Origin: UBA685 sp002299005
Lineage (GTDB): Bacteria > Pseudomonadota > Alphaproteobacteria > Puniceispirillales > Puniceispirillaceae
DNA: 64,000 nucleotides
Assembly: GCA_963966775.1 (NCBI GenBank)
Contig: CAXAAH010000004.1
Coordinates: 1 to 64,000, forward strand
Direction: 5' to 3'
In this document: positions 25,695 to 34,848 of the stretch, in pieces
Layout: the number at the start of each line of letters is the position of its first letter
How positions within the stretch are numbered: position 1 is the stretch's first letter
The notes under the pieces: generated by a model
The model's database searches: none
What the model saw: the letters and a program-made list of their open reading frames with translations, nothing else
Told to the model about the DNA's origin: nothing
Translations under genes and position numbers: made by a program

Positions 25695-26635
25695 GCACCA
25701 TCCATTTTTCGAGACCACCACCGACAATCCTTGTGATTGGCGGCGTTAATTATGATATCAAAGCAAAATTGCATGCGCCTGTTGAGCACCTAGATGATTC
25801 AAACACAGGGCTGATATCGCAACATGATGGCGGCGTCGCGCGCAATATTGCCGAAGTTTTGGGACGCTTAAAGCTGCCCACAACGTTGATAGCTGTGTTT
25901 GGTGATGACAATGCCAGCCAGTCAATGCAACAGAATCTAGAAGATCAGCAAGTTGACCTGAGCCATGCCATTCAAATGGAAAATATGCGCTCAGACACCT
26001 TCTTGTCATTCCATGATCATACCGGTGAGCTATTGATGGCCGCAAACCAAATGACTTTGATCAAAGCGATAACACCGTCATTTATTCACACAAAAACAGA
26101 CCTTATTTGCGAAGCGGACATCGTTGTTTGCGACTGTAATTTAAGCCCTGATACGTTAGCAGAGATAGCCGGGCTGGCGCGCAAAGGCATGTTGGTAATA
26201 GACGGTGTCTCAACCACCAAAATCAGGCGCATTGAGGGGCTATACGATAAGATTGACCTCCTAAAACTAAGCCATATTGAGGCTGTGACGCTCTGCGATG
26301 CCCCGCATGAGACAAGTCTTGATGGCCTTATCACCAAAGCCGTGAATAGGGGTATAAAGCAAGTTCTGATAAGTAAGGGCGAGGAGGGCTTTGCCATTAA
26401 TGACGGGACAAATATTCATCATTTCGATGCGATCAAGGCAACACCGCAAACCGTCACAGGCGCAGGCGATTGCCTTTTGGGCGGCTTAATATACGGGCTT
26501 GCAACCGGACTGCCACTTGCCCAAGCCTGTGAGGTTGGCGCCAAAACAGCCTATCTGTCGACAAAGTCAGTGGCATCAGTTAACCATCATATTAATCTTG
26601 ATAATATCCTCACGGGTCATTTAGACATCATATAG
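25691..26635 (+). CDS. psuK: PfkB-family kinase, probable pseudouridine kinase
   Basis: 314 residues of the ribokinase fold: ILVIGGVNYDIKAKL at the N terminus, GGVARNIAEVLGRL (substrate loop) near residue 45, and the catalytic TVTGAGDCLLGGLIYGLA near 255. It should phosphorylate pseudouridine at the 5' position. The function is supported by the next gene, pseudouridine-5'-phosphate glycosidase, 11 bases downstream. The start overlaps the MttB stop (ATGA), so the three genes form one unit. Confidence 0.85.
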   Translation: MSTIHFSRPPPTILVIGGVNYDIKAKLHAPVEHLDDSNTGLISQHDGGVARNIAEVLGRLKLPTTLIAVFGDDNASQSMQQNLEDQQVDLSHAIQMENMRSDTFLSFHDHTGELLMAANQMTLIKAITPSFIHTKTDLICEADIVVCDCNLSPDTLAEIAGLARKGMLVIDGVSTTKIRRIEGLYDKIDLLKLSHIEAVTLCDAPHETSLDGLITKAVNRGIKQVLISKGEEGFAINDGTNIHHFDAIKATPQTVTGAGDCLLGGLIYGLATGLPLAQACEVGAKTAYLSTKSVASVNHHINLDNILTGHLDII

Positions 26636-26646
26636 GGAGCTTCCTT

Positions 26647-27579
26647 TTGACCACATCACCACCTGCTCATCGCTTGCTTTCAATCCTGCCAGAGGTGCAA
26701 GAGGCGCTTGCCAGAAATAGCGGCGTTGTGGCTTTGGAATCGACCATCATCTCGCATGGGCTTCCCTATCCTGAAAACCTTGAGACCGCCAGAGCCATTG
26801 AGGCAACTGTGCGCGCAAATGGCGCGATACCTGCGACCATTGCTATTTTAGACGGGGTGATAAAGATTGGCCTTAGCGACGCTGATTTAGAAATTTTGGC
26901 GCATCCCAACAGCCATGTGACCAAAGTATCAAGACGCGATATCGCCTCTGTCATCGCGGCGGGCGGCCATGGTGCCACGACGGTTGCTAGCACCATGATT
27001 TTTGCCGCAATGGCAGGCATTCCTATCTTTGCCACAGGCGGTATTGGCGGCGTCCACAAGGGCGCTGAGACAGATTTTGATATCTCGGCAGACTTGCCCG
27101 AATTGGCGCAAACAAATGTCGCCGTTATCAGCGCAGGCCCCAAGGCCATTTTAGATCTTAGCCTTACGATGGAATATCTTGAAACACAAGGCGTGCCTGT
27201 TATTGGCTATGGCACGGATGAGCTGCCAGCCTTTTGGTCACGGCGCTCAGGCATTGCCCTCAACGATAGCGCCGATACGCCAGAACAGATAGCCGCTATC
27301 ATGAAAACCAAATGGGATTTGGGCTTGCAAGGCGGTTTGATGATCGCAAACCCTGTGCCAAGGGATCAAGAAATCCCCGCACAAGAGCTGACCGATATCA
27401 TCACACAAGCCCTTGGTGACGCGCACGCATCCGCCATCACAGGCAAAGCTGTGACGCCGTTCTTGCTCGATACAATTCGTCAAAAAACTGATGGCAAAAC
27501 GCTTGCCACCAATCAGGCATTGGTCATGAATAACGCCAAAGTCGCGGCACAGATTGCCTGTGCTTATGCCGCCTTATAA
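26647..27579 (+). CDS. psuG: Pseudouridine-5'-phosphate glycosidase
   Basis: 310 residues, with ALESTIISHGLPYP (residues about 29-42), KVSRRDIA, GGHGATTVASTM, FATGGIGGVHKGAE and SAGPKAILDL, all core PsuG motifs including the catalytic Lys. It splits pseudouridine 5'-phosphate to uracil and ribose 5-phosphate. The start is TTG, with GGGAG eight bases upstream overlapping the psuK stop. Uracil formed could be salvaged by Upp, encoded at 61.6 kb. Family call strong. Confidence 0.93.
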   Translation: MTTSPPAHRLLSILPEVQEALARNSGVVALESTIISHGLPYPENLETARAIEATVRANGAIPATIAILDGVIKIGLSDADLEILAHPNSHVTKVSRRDIASVIAAGGHGATTVASTMIFAAMAGIPIFATGGIGGVHKGAETDFDISADLPELAQTNVAVISAGPKAILDLSLTMEYLETQGVPVIGYGTDELPAFWSRRSGIALNDSADTPEQIAAIMKTKWDLGLQGGLMIANPVPRDQEIPAQELTDIITQALGDAHASAITGKAVTPFLLDTIRQKTDGKTLATNQALVMNNAKVAAQIACAYAAL

Positions 27580-27586
27580 CGGCTCT

Positions 27587-28486
27587 TTATGAAAAGCCCT
27601 TAAGCGGCATGCCTTCTTTTCGCTGGAGCCAATTTTCGGCCGCATAATCAGCCAGCCCATCAATCATATGAAGCGCATAGGCATAGCGCGATTTGGCGGA
27701 ATGATTGGGCGGCGATAAATGCGGAAAGCGCCCATGCAGCAAAATCAATGTGCCTTGCGGTGCTGGCAGGGCCACATCACATGGCGGCAAATCCTCATCC
27801 GATAGCTGTTCCATCACCATCTCAGCTTGACCATTTTGACCAGCTTGCGCGCGCACAAAGCGTGACTTTAACGGTGCCTCATGCCCCGCCGGCGCGCCCC
27901 ACATACAGCCATTTTCCGTCGTCGCATCTTCCAGCGCTAGCCAAAAGCCAACACATGTTTGCGGCTCTGTATAAAGGAAGGTTGAATCCTGATGACCTGT
28001 CACCTCACCGCCAATATGAGGCTGTTTGCAAATCACCATAGACTGTAATAATCGCGGCTCTTTAAAGCCGATTGCATAGGCCAAATCTGCCATTTTTTTC
28101 TGGTGCGAAAATTCATCAAAAACAGGGTCTAAATCATGAAGCGCATGGCCAATTTTATTCACCGCCACTTGCTTATCTTTGACAAGATTCCCTGCCTCAT
28201 CGACCGCATCCTTCTCTAAGAAAAATGAGATATCACTGGCTGATTTCATAAAATAATCACTCGCGGCATGTGACTGGCCAGCGGCTGAAAATACGACCTT
28301 ATGCTCATCTGCATCAAAGCCATCGACCAGCTTTTTGGTCTGCGCCATCAAAGCCTCACATTCAGCCCTACTCGCAAAGCCCTCTAGCAATAAATAGCCC
28401 TCATTATGATAACTTTGGGTCATCTCTTCTGTGACATGGCCTTGCCATTGGTGCCGCACAGCTTGCTTTTCTTGCGCAATATTCAT
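27587..28486 (-). CDS. Phytanoyl-CoA dioxygenase (PhyH) family oxygenase
   Basis: 299 residues of the non-haem Fe(II)/2-oxoglutarate fold: HxD pair in GHQDSTFLYTE near residue 178, distal His in HLSPPNHSAKSRYAY near 260 with the 2-oxoglutarate Arg. Closest in style to eukaryote-like phytanoyl-CoA hydroxylases, but bacterial PhyH proteins act on many substrates. ATG 28486 is preferred over the GTG three bases earlier. It is convergent with psuG, seven bases between stops. Confidence 0.85.
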   Translation of the reverse strand: MNIAQEKQAVRHQWQGHVTEEMTQSYHNEGYLLLEGFASRAECEALMAQTKKLVDGFDADEHKVVFSAAGQSHAASDYFMKSASDISFFLEKDAVDEAGNLVKDKQVAVNKIGHALHDLDPVFDEFSHQKKMADLAYAIGFKEPRLLQSMVICKQPHIGGEVTGHQDSTFLYTEPQTCVGFWLALEDATTENGCMWGAPAGHEAPLKSRFVRAQAGQNGQAEMVMEQLSDEDLPPCDVALPAPQGTLILLHGRFPHLSPPNHSAKSRYAYALHMIDGLADYAAENWLQRKEGMPLKGFS

Positions 28487-28624
28487 CACCCTATCCTTTC
28501 ACCGTTTATCCTCCTTAACTCTAGAAGTCAGCATCTAGAATCGCAAGGCCTTGCTGTCATTTATGAATCCTGCCTACCCTATCCGATAGCTAAATTTCAT
28601 CACTTATTTTAAGGGAAATATAAG

Positions 28625-29020
28625 ATGATTGCACTTATCACATCACAATTATGGACCATTTTAATCGGCGCGACATTGGCGTTTATTCTGGGGATGTTCT
28701 GGTATAATGAAAAGGTTTTTGGCGATCTTTGGGCGGGGGAACAACCGCACCGCAAAATGCCTGAAGATTTTGATAAAGACATGACCAAACTCTTGACCAT
28801 CTCTGCCGCCGATGCGTTGCTATTTACGACCATCGCCTTGTTGTTACACACCGCCTATGGGATTGAAGGCGTGCTTTTATTGGCCGTCGCTGTCACGACA
28901 GGCATGTACGCAAATACGGTTGCAAGAGGCGGCACAAATAAGCTGTTCTTTATCGATGCTGGCTTCTTGCTTAGCCAGCTTGTCATTATCACAGCGACCA
29001 TACTTATCATCTCTGGCTAG
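28625..29020 (+). CDS. DUF1761-type small membrane protein
   Basis: 131 residues, four predicted membrane helices. The N-terminal FILGMFWYNEKVFGDLWAGE and the later ADALLFTTIALLLH follow the pattern of DUF1761 proteins. Function unknown. AAGGGAAA lies before the ATG. It is 89 bases upstream of ccmE in the same direction; whether they are cotranscribed is unclear. Confidence 0.7.
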   Translation: MIALITSQLWTILIGATLAFILGMFWYNEKVFGDLWAGEQPHRKMPEDFDKDMTKLLTISAADALLFTTIALLLHTAYGIEGVLLLAVAVTTGMYANTVARGGTNKLFFIDAGFLLSQLVIITATILIISG

Positions 29021-29109
29021 AAAAACCGCGCATAGCCATCAATGCGGCAATCTTGCCTCTAGCGAGAGACGCTTTGCTTGTGATAGATAAATAACATCCT
29101 GATTGATGA

Positions 29110-29556
29110 GTGAGCAAAGTAATGACACCAAAGGCCAAACGTTTATTGATAACGCTTGTTGCAGGCGCCCTTCTTGCAGGCGCGGCAGGTCTTGCGTCTG
29201 TGGCTTTGCGCGATAATATCGTCTTTTTTGTCACGCCATCACAAATGACAGAGACGCATTATGCGGCCAAAAGATTGCGCGTTGGCGGCCTTGTGGCCAA
29301 AGATAGCGTCACAATCGAAGGCACCATCACGCAATTTACCATCACCGATGAGACCGCCTCTCTTGCGGTGCGTTATGACGGGGCGTTGCCTGATTTATTC
29401 CGTGAAGGCCAAGGCATTGTCGCAGAAGGCGCGGTGACCAATAAGATATTGATAGCTGATACAGTGCTGGCAAAACATGATGAGAATTACCTGCCGCGCG
29501 AGGTCAAAGAAAGCCTTGAAGAACAAGGTGTCTGGCAAGGCGACAAAAATAAGTAA
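29110..29556 (+). CDS. ccmE: Cytochrome c maturation haem chaperone CcmE
   Basis: 148 residues: one N-terminal membrane anchor (12-34), then an OB-fold periplasmic domain with FFVTPSQM, RVGGLVAKDSV and VRYDGALPDLFREGQGIVAEG. The haem-binding His is in LAKHDENYLP near the C terminus. It carries haem from CcmC to CcmF/H. None of the other ccm genes is adjacent, which is uncommon. Start is GTG 29110 or ATG 29122; neither has a strong ribosome site. Confidence 0.95.
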   Translation: MSKVMTPKAKRLLITLVAGALLAGAAGLASVALRDNIVFFVTPSQMTETHYAAKRLRVGGLVAKDSVTIEGTITQFTITDETASLAVRYDGALPDLFREGQGIVAEGAVTNKILIADTVLAKHDENYLPREVKESLEEQGVWQGDKNK

Positions 29557-29565
29557 GACCGCCCA

Positions 29566-29931
29566 CTAGCCCTTATGCGCATCAAGGTACAAGCGCACAC
29601 AATCTTGCACACGCCGAAATCTGTCACCGCCTAATTTTGTGCCGCCAAACCATCTTGTGACAATGATGAGATGGTCAAAGCACCCCTCACGCTCTAGCAT
29701 CCGCAAAATCACCATTCCCGCGCCAGATTCGCCATCATCATTCTTAATCGGCCCGTCTGATGAGGATAAAAGCGCCCATGTATTATGCGTTGCTTTGGCA
29801 AATTTCTTGGTCTTTTTCAGCTCTTTTAACAGCGCATCTGCCTCTGCCTTATTATGCGCCAGCGCGCCGCTTACCGCATATTTAGAGCCTCGATCAGTCA
29901 AGGCAGCATCTATGATTTTCAAGGAGGTCAT
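29566..29931 (-). CDS. YigZ/IMPACT-family protein
   Basis: 121 residues matching the N-terminal UPF0029/IMPACT domain only: SKYAVSGALAHNKAEAD, then DDGESGAGMVILRML and the diagnostic VTRWFGGTKLGGDRFRRV. Many members have a second C-terminal domain, so this is a short form. The family is linked to translation regulation in eukaryotes; the bacterial function is unclear. AGGAA nine bases upstream supports the start. It is convergent with ccmE by nine bases. Confidence 0.88.
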   Translation of the reverse strand: MTSLKIIDAALTDRGSKYAVSGALAHNKAEADALLKELKKTKKFAKATHNTWALLSSSDGPIKNDDGESGAGMVILRMLEREGCFDHLIIVTRWFGGTKLGGDRFRRVQDCVRLYLDAHKG

Positions 29932-29938
29932 AAAAGCT

Positions 29939-29970
29939 ATTCCTGCCGCTTAACATTCCTGCCGCTTATC
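29939..29970. repeat. 16-bp tandem duplication (2 copies) overlapping a stop codon
   Basis: ATTCCTGCCGCTTAAC is followed by the same 16-mer with one change. The second copy covers the stop region of the GMC oxidoreductase gene (minus strand). Confidence 0.9.
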
Positions 29971-31624
29971 TTTGCGCCTCTTGCCAATTTGGATGCGTAA
30001 AGGGCACATCATTTGCCTTTGGCAGAGCAGGCCTCCCTAGAATATGATCAGAAGCTTTCTCGCCTGTCATAATAGAGGGCGCGTTTAAATTGCCATTGGT
30101 GATACGCGGGAACAGCGAGGAATCAGCGCAATAAAGCGCGTCAAACCCAATGACCTTCGTATCAGGTGAGACCACCGCCATCGGGTCAGAGGCATCCCCC
30201 ATCTTGCAGGTGCCACAAGGATGATAGGCTGATTCAGCATGTTGCCTGATAAAGCCGTCAAGCGCGGCGTCACTTGTCACATCATCGCCTGGCTGAATTT
30301 CATGGCCACGATACTCATCAAACGCCTTTTGCCCCAAAATCTCTCTTGTCAGGCGCAAAGCTTTGCGAAATTCTGGCATATCATCTTCATGGCTGAGATA
30401 GTTAAACCGTATCTCTGGCGCCTCTTGCGGCCTTGCGCTTTTGATATGCACATGACCGCGCGATTTTGAACGCATAGGCCCGACATGCAATTGGAACCCA
30501 TGCCCCTCAGCAGGCGCCTTGCCATCATAACGGATAGCCACCGGCAAAAAATGATATTGAATATCAGGATAGGGAATATTTTTATCTGATCTGATAAAGC
30601 CCAAACTCTCAAATTGATTAGACGCCCCAAGCCCCTTTTTGAAGAACAGCCATTTAAAGCCAATCCATGCTTTGGCAAAAATATTCAGATGCTTATACAG
30701 CGTTATCGGCTTTTTGCAGGCAATCTGGAAATAGACCTCTAGATGGTCTTGCAAATTCGCCCCCACCCCCGGCCTATCTGCGCGAAGCGGCACATTCGCC
30801 TTTGCCAAAACCTCTTTTGGCCCAATACCTGAGCGTTGCAAGATAGCCGGGCTACCAATCGCGCCTGCCGATAATATCACCGCCTTTTTGGCAAAGACAT
30901 CAATGGGCTGATCGCCCTTAATATAGCGCACGCCGACACATTTTTTGCCTTCAAATAACAGCCTATCAACCATCACGCCTGTGCGTAATTCGACATTGCC
31001 GCGCGCCATAGCCGGGCGCAAATACGCATTCGCCGATGACCAACGACGCCCCTTATAGACCGTCATATCAGCTGGCCCCATACCCTCTTGCCGATAGCCA
31101 TTATAATCATCTGTGGCCGCATAGCCTGCCTCAACAGACGCGTTTACAAACGCCTCATGCAAGGGGTTATCTCTTGGCCCTCTTGTGATATGAAGCGGCC
31201 CATCTGTCCCGCGCCATCCTGCCTCGCCGCCATGCGAAGTTTCCATGCGCCTGAAATAGGGCAACACATCGGCATAGGACCAGCCCTTGGCACCTGATTC
31301 CTGCCAATAATCATAATCGCCGACATTGCCACGCACATAAATCATGCCATTAATTGATGATGAACCGCCAATCACCTTACCGCGCGGACAAACAAGCGCG
31401 CGCCCGTCAAGGCTGTCTTCCGCCTCTGCCTTATAGCCCCAATCATAGAGCGGCATATTCATCGGATAAGACAGCGCGGCGGGCATCTGGATAAGCGGGC
31501 CTCTATCTGATTTCCCAAATTCCAGCACGAGCACCTGATGCGATTTATCCTCACCAAGGCGATAGGCAATAGTTGAACCAGCCGAGCCTGAGCCGATAAT
31601 AATATAATCATGTGACGCTGTCAT
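29966..31624 (-). CDS. betA: GMC-family oxidoreductase, choline dehydrogenase type
   Basis: 552 residues: FAD-binding YIIIGSGSAGSTIAYRL (6-22), GMC signature 1 region VCPRGKVIGGSSSINGMIYVRG, and active-site His/Asn in ESAYHPCGTCKMG and NGNLNAPSIMTGEKA. This is the BetA layout; the enzyme oxidises an alcohol such as choline to the aldehyde. GAGGAG precedes the ATG. No betB or betI is adjacent, so choline is likely but not certain. A betaine importer and betaine-type demethylating enzymes elsewhere in the window fit. Confidence 0.82.
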   Translation of the reverse strand: MTASHDYIIIGSGSAGSTIAYRLGEDKSHQVLVLEFGKSDRGPLIQMPAALSYPMNMPLYDWGYKAEAEDSLDGRALVCPRGKVIGGSSSINGMIYVRGNVGDYDYWQESGAKGWSYADVLPYFRRMETSHGGEAGWRGTDGPLHITRGPRDNPLHEAFVNASVEAGYAATDDYNGYRQEGMGPADMTVYKGRRWSSANAYLRPAMARGNVELRTGVMVDRLLFEGKKCVGVRYIKGDQPIDVFAKKAVILSAGAIGSPAILQRSGIGPKEVLAKANVPLRADRPGVGANLQDHLEVYFQIACKKPITLYKHLNIFAKAWIGFKWLFFKKGLGASNQFESLGFIRSDKNIPYPDIQYHFLPVAIRYDGKAPAEGHGFQLHVGPMRSKSRGHVHIKSARPQEAPEIRFNYLSHEDDMPEFRKALRLTREILGQKAFDEYRGHEIQPGDDVTSDAALDGFIRQHAESAYHPCGTCKMGDASDPMAVVSPDTKVIGFDALYCADSSLFPRITNGNLNAPSIMTGEKASDHILGRPALPKANDVPFTHPNWQEAQR

Positions 31625-31731
31625 AATGAGACACTCCTCGTTTCTATCATTTGTTATCAGCTATCATTTAGGGCGATGCAAGATGATAATTCATACATAG
31701 AAAGCTGGCAATCAATGCAAACGCACTCTAT

Positions 31732-31775
31732 CTTAAAAAGAGGCTAATAATGGCTTAAAAAGAGGCTAATAATGG
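31732..31775. repeat. 22-bp tandem duplication (2 copies)
   Basis: An exact 22-bp unit containing AAAAAGAGGCTAATAATGG occurs twice, head to tail, in the divergent gap between the GMC oxidoreductase and methyltransferase genes. Confidence 0.95.
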
Positions 31776-31820
31776 CTGAAAAAAACACAGACACTGGCAA
31801 ATAATAAAGGGGCGCGGCAC

Positions 31821-32414
31821 ATGTGGGATGAGAGATTTGCAGGCGAAGACTATATGTTTGGTAAAGAGCCAGCACAGGCCCTAACGCGCCATAAGGGCCA
31901 TTTACACAAGGCGGGCACAACATTAGCGGTCGCTGATGGGGAAGGCCGCAATTCTATCTATCTTGCCAAGCAAGGCTTTGCGGTTCATGCGATGGATTCC
32001 TCTATCGTTGGCATTGAAAAGGCCCAAAAGCTTGCCCTAGATCACGAAGTTGCGCCAACATTTGAGCTTGCCGATATCTATGATTATGACTGGCACAAGC
32101 AAAGCTATGATAATGTCGTCGCTATCTTCATCCAATTTGCGCCACCCGAAAAATGGGACAGCCTATTTGCGGGGCTAAAATCAGCCTTACGCCCGGGTGG
32201 TTGCTTATTCCTTCATGGCTATACGCCAAAGCAAGTTGACTATGGCACAGGCGGCCCATCCAACCCTGCGCATCTCTACACAACCGCCATGCTAGGTGAT
32301 GCCTTTGCTGATATGGATATCCTTGTCAATGAGGCCTATGAGGCAGTGCTTGATGAAGGGCCGGGGCATAGCGGGCAATCTGCGCTTATTGATTTTATCG
32401 CGATAAAGAAATAG
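31821..32414 (+). CDS. Class I SAM-dependent methyltransferase, TehB-like
   Basis: 197 residues: the opening WDERFAGEDYMFGKEPAQAL and SAM-binding LAVADGEGRNSIYLAKQGF (degenerate motif I) are those of the TehB/YcgJ-like group. The acidic motif II is MDSS. Some relatives methylate oxyanions or thiols, but the substrate is unknown here. AAGGGG lies before the ATG. Only nine bases separate it from the MBL-fold gene, so the two are probably cotranscribed. Confidence 0.82.
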   Translation: MWDERFAGEDYMFGKEPAQALTRHKGHLHKAGTTLAVADGEGRNSIYLAKQGFAVHAMDSSIVGIEKAQKLALDHEVAPTFELADIYDYDWHKQSYDNVVAIFIQFAPPEKWDSLFAGLKSALRPGGCLFLHGYTPKQVDYGTGGPSNPAHLYTTAMLGDAFADMDILVNEAYEAVLDEGPGHSGQSALIDFIAIKK

Positions 32415-32423
32415 AGACCGCTT

Positions 32424-33449
32424 GTGGAACGCCTTGCCTTTGATACGCCAGAAAATGGCCAGCTAACAAAAGTCGCAGATGATTTATATTGGGCACGTTT
32501 TTCCCTGCCCTTTCGGTTAAATCATATCAACCTTTATATCATTGATACGCCTGATGGCTGGGTGCTGGTCGATAGCGGCATTAACGCCGATAGCACCGCC
32601 CAGCAATGGCAAGCACTCCTATCAGGCCCGCTTGCCGGCCAGCCTGTATCGCGCATCATCATCACGCATCATCATATCGATCATATCGGCTATGCGGGCC
32701 CGCTTAGCCAGCTGACAGGCGCGCCGATTTTCATGAGTGAAGAAGAAGTGACCAAAGCAAGATGGTTGCTTGAACGAGATGATAATCTATTCGCTGATCT
32801 GGTTGCAGATACCTATGCCGCCAACGGTCTTGATGAGGCACATTGTGCGCTTGCCCGCAGCGATAAGGGGCGCTTTAGCCGTCATGTGGCCCCCTTGCCA
32901 GAGGTGCAAACCCTCACCGCAGGCGATATCATCAAAAGCCGTCATGGCAGTTTTGAGATCCGCCTTGATAAGGGGCATTCGCATGCGCATATCGGCCTTG
33001 TTGATAAGGCGCGCGGTCTTTATATCGCGGTTGATTTTCTTCTGCCCCGCATCTCACCAAATATCTCGGTTGATATGCGTGATTTAAATGATGATATGCT
33101 TGGCGCCTACCTCACCTATCTTGCTGAGGCTTCAGATATGGATGAGGGCTGGCACATTTTCCCCGGTCATGATTGGCCGTTTTGTAAAGGGGCAAGCAGA
33201 GCAAAGGCGCTTCTAGCGCATCATGAGGATAGGCTAAACGCCTTACGAGAGGCGGCGGCGCAACAGCCTATCACTGTGACGGACGCGATGGGCGTGTTAT
33301 TTGGCAAAGTCTTTGAAGCGCATGAGCTTTATTTTGCGACAGGCGAAGCACGCGCGCACCTCACGCACCTCGTCACAAGGGGTGATATGACAATCCAGCC
33401 AAAATCAGCCCTTAATGCCCCTGATTATTTTGCCTTATCACAGCCATAA
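32424..33449 (+). CDS. MBL-fold metallo-hydrolase
   Basis: 341 residues from a GTG start. The zinc motif HHHIDHIG is near residue 77, with later ligands in HSHAHIGL and GHDWPF. The N-terminal NHINLYIIDTPDGWVLVDSG is typical of LACTB2-like hydrolases. It acts on an ester or thioester; substrate unknown. Coupled to the methyltransferase upstream. Its 3' end overlaps the convergent Rap1a-like gene by 25 bases. Confidence 0.85.
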   Translation: MERLAFDTPENGQLTKVADDLYWARFSLPFRLNHINLYIIDTPDGWVLVDSGINADSTAQQWQALLSGPLAGQPVSRIIITHHHIDHIGYAGPLSQLTGAPIFMSEEEVTKARWLLERDDNLFADLVADTYAANGLDEAHCALARSDKGRFSRHVAPLPEVQTLTAGDIIKSRHGSFEIRLDKGHSHAHIGLVDKARGLYIAVDFLLPRISPNISVDMRDLNDDMLGAYLTYLAEASDMDEGWHIFPGHDWPFCKGASRAKALLAHHEDRLNALREAAAQQPITVTDAMGVLFGKVFEAHELYFATGEARAHLTHLVTRGDMTIQPKSALNAPDYFALSQP

Positions 33450-33805
33450 GCATCATCAACGGCCGCCAAGATAAGCAAGGTCGCCGCAAATGCTAGATTT
33501 GTCTCGCGGCGGTCTAGCCATGCCCGCGTGATACTTGTCAGCGCGTCGGGATCTGCCTCTTCTGGCAAGCATAGCCCCGGCTCTTGGCCATTGGTTTTCT
33601 GTGCGATAAGCTCAGCGGTTGTGAAGGCATCCACCGCGCCAGTGATATAGACAATGCACACTGCCTCATCTTGCGGTGAGCCTGAATTGCAATAAAGGCG
33701 CAACGTATTACCATCGATAAAATCAGCCAATGCGGCTTGCGGGACAAGGCTAGCGGCAAGCGAAATGCCGCAAGCTGTTATAAAAGAGTGGGCCCATTTC
33801 ATCAT
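33425..33805 (-). CDS. Exported Rap1a/Tai-immunity-like domain protein
   Basis: 126 residues: signal peptide (to about ALA, 27), then FIDGNTLRLYCNSGS, CIVYITGAVDAF, GLCLPE and a terminal YGC. The four to five Cys and the FIDGN start fit the Rap1a/Tai immunity-protein fold, which neutralises T6SS amidases; many genomes carry orphan versions. No T6SS or amidase effector is nearby. AAGGAG supports the start. Function in this genome unknown. Confidence 0.72.
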   Translation of the reverse strand: MMKWAHSFITACGISLAASLVPQAALADFIDGNTLRLYCNSGSPQDEAVCIVYITGAVDAFTTAELIAQKTNGQEPGLCLPEEADPDALTSITRAWLDRRETNLAFAATLLILAAVDDAYGCDKAK

Positions 33806-33830
33806 GATGTTAGCTCCTTATATTGTCTGA

Positions 33831-34817
33831 TTATGGCATTTCCAAAATGATCTTCGGCGGCGCCTTGCCTTCATGAATATCCATAAAAGAGCGCTGCCCT
33901 TCATGCAGAGGCCGCACCTCACTCCACCCGTCACCTGTGATGTGACCTGCTTCAAGAAGCGCGACAGCCTCAGCAAAATCAGCGGTGCTATAACAATAGC
34001 TGCCTTTAAAGGTGACCTCTTGCAAAGTCACATATCTTGTATCAAATCCAGCGTCATTATCTTGCAAGCCAATATGCAAAATCATGCCGCCCGGCTGAAC
34101 CAGCTCACAAGAGGCTTGGCGCGTGCGTCCCGTTCCTACCGCATCAAAAATCAGTGGCACAGAATGCGCATCAGGGCCGCTCTCAAGCGGGTTATAAGAC
34201 GCGACGCCCACCAGCTGATCAAGCATTTTGCGGCGCAAATCATTTACCTCGGCAATATGAACATCGCTATAGCCAAGATGCTTTGCCAGCAAGCCAGCCA
34301 ATAAGCCGATTGCCCCGCCGCCCAAAATCACCATCCGATCAGACCGGCTTGCTTGATAATCATTCGTCATCAGGCGCATCGCATGCACCACACAGGCAAG
34401 CGGCTCTGCCAGGGCGGCATTGGTCAAGGCGATATTGCTTGATAGCGGCACAATATTATCACTGCGAATAGAGACATATTGCGCAAACCCGCCCGGCAAG
34501 CGCATGCCTATCATCTCTCTGTTAACACAAAGATGCGTCGCACCAGCGTTGCAAGAAACACAATCACCGCAATTCAACAGCGGGTTAACCGCCACAAGCT
34601 GACCAGCTAGCGGGCCATCAATGGCCTTGCCGACAACCTCATGCCCAAGCACCAAGGGCGGCACCCGCCGTGCATCATGACCATGCCATGCATGCATGTC
34701 TGAGCCGCAAATGCCGCATAAAGAGACATCGATGATACTATGGCCTTCTTTTGCCTCAGGCTTTGCGTAATCTGCGAAATCACAGTGCATAACATCGGTA
34801 TAAATAAGGGCATCCAT
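33831..34817 (-). CDS. Zn-dependent medium-chain alcohol dehydrogenase
   Basis: 328 residues: catalytic zinc CGICGSDMHAWHGHD and GHE, structural zinc set CGDCVSCNAGATHLC near residues 82-96, and NAD-binding VILGGGAIGLLAGLLAKH near 168. It belongs to the sorbitol/threonine-dehydrogenase-like group and should oxidise a secondary alcohol. It is last in the leftward TRAP/HpsN-like gene run, 31 bases below the HisD-family gene. In known dihydroxypropanesulfonate users an alcohol dehydrogenase accompanies HpsN; that parallel is inference. Confidence 0.85.
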   Translation of the reverse strand: MDALIYTDVMHCDFADYAKPEAKEGHSIIDVSLCGICGSDMHAWHGHDARRVPPLVLGHEVVGKAIDGPLAGQLVAVNPLLNCGDCVSCNAGATHLCVNREMIGMRLPGGFAQYVSIRSDNIVPLSSNIALTNAALAEPLACVVHAMRLMTNDYQASRSDRMVILGGGAIGLLAGLLAKHLGYSDVHIAEVNDLRRKMLDQLVGVASYNPLESGPDAHSVPLIFDAVGTGRTRQASCELVQPGGMILHIGLQDNDAGFDTRYVTLQEVTFKGSYCYSTADFAEAVALLEAGHITGDGWSEVRPLHEGQRSFMDIHEGKAPPKIILEMP

Positions 34818-34848
34818 AATCGTATCTCTCTTGTTATTGTTACAACCT

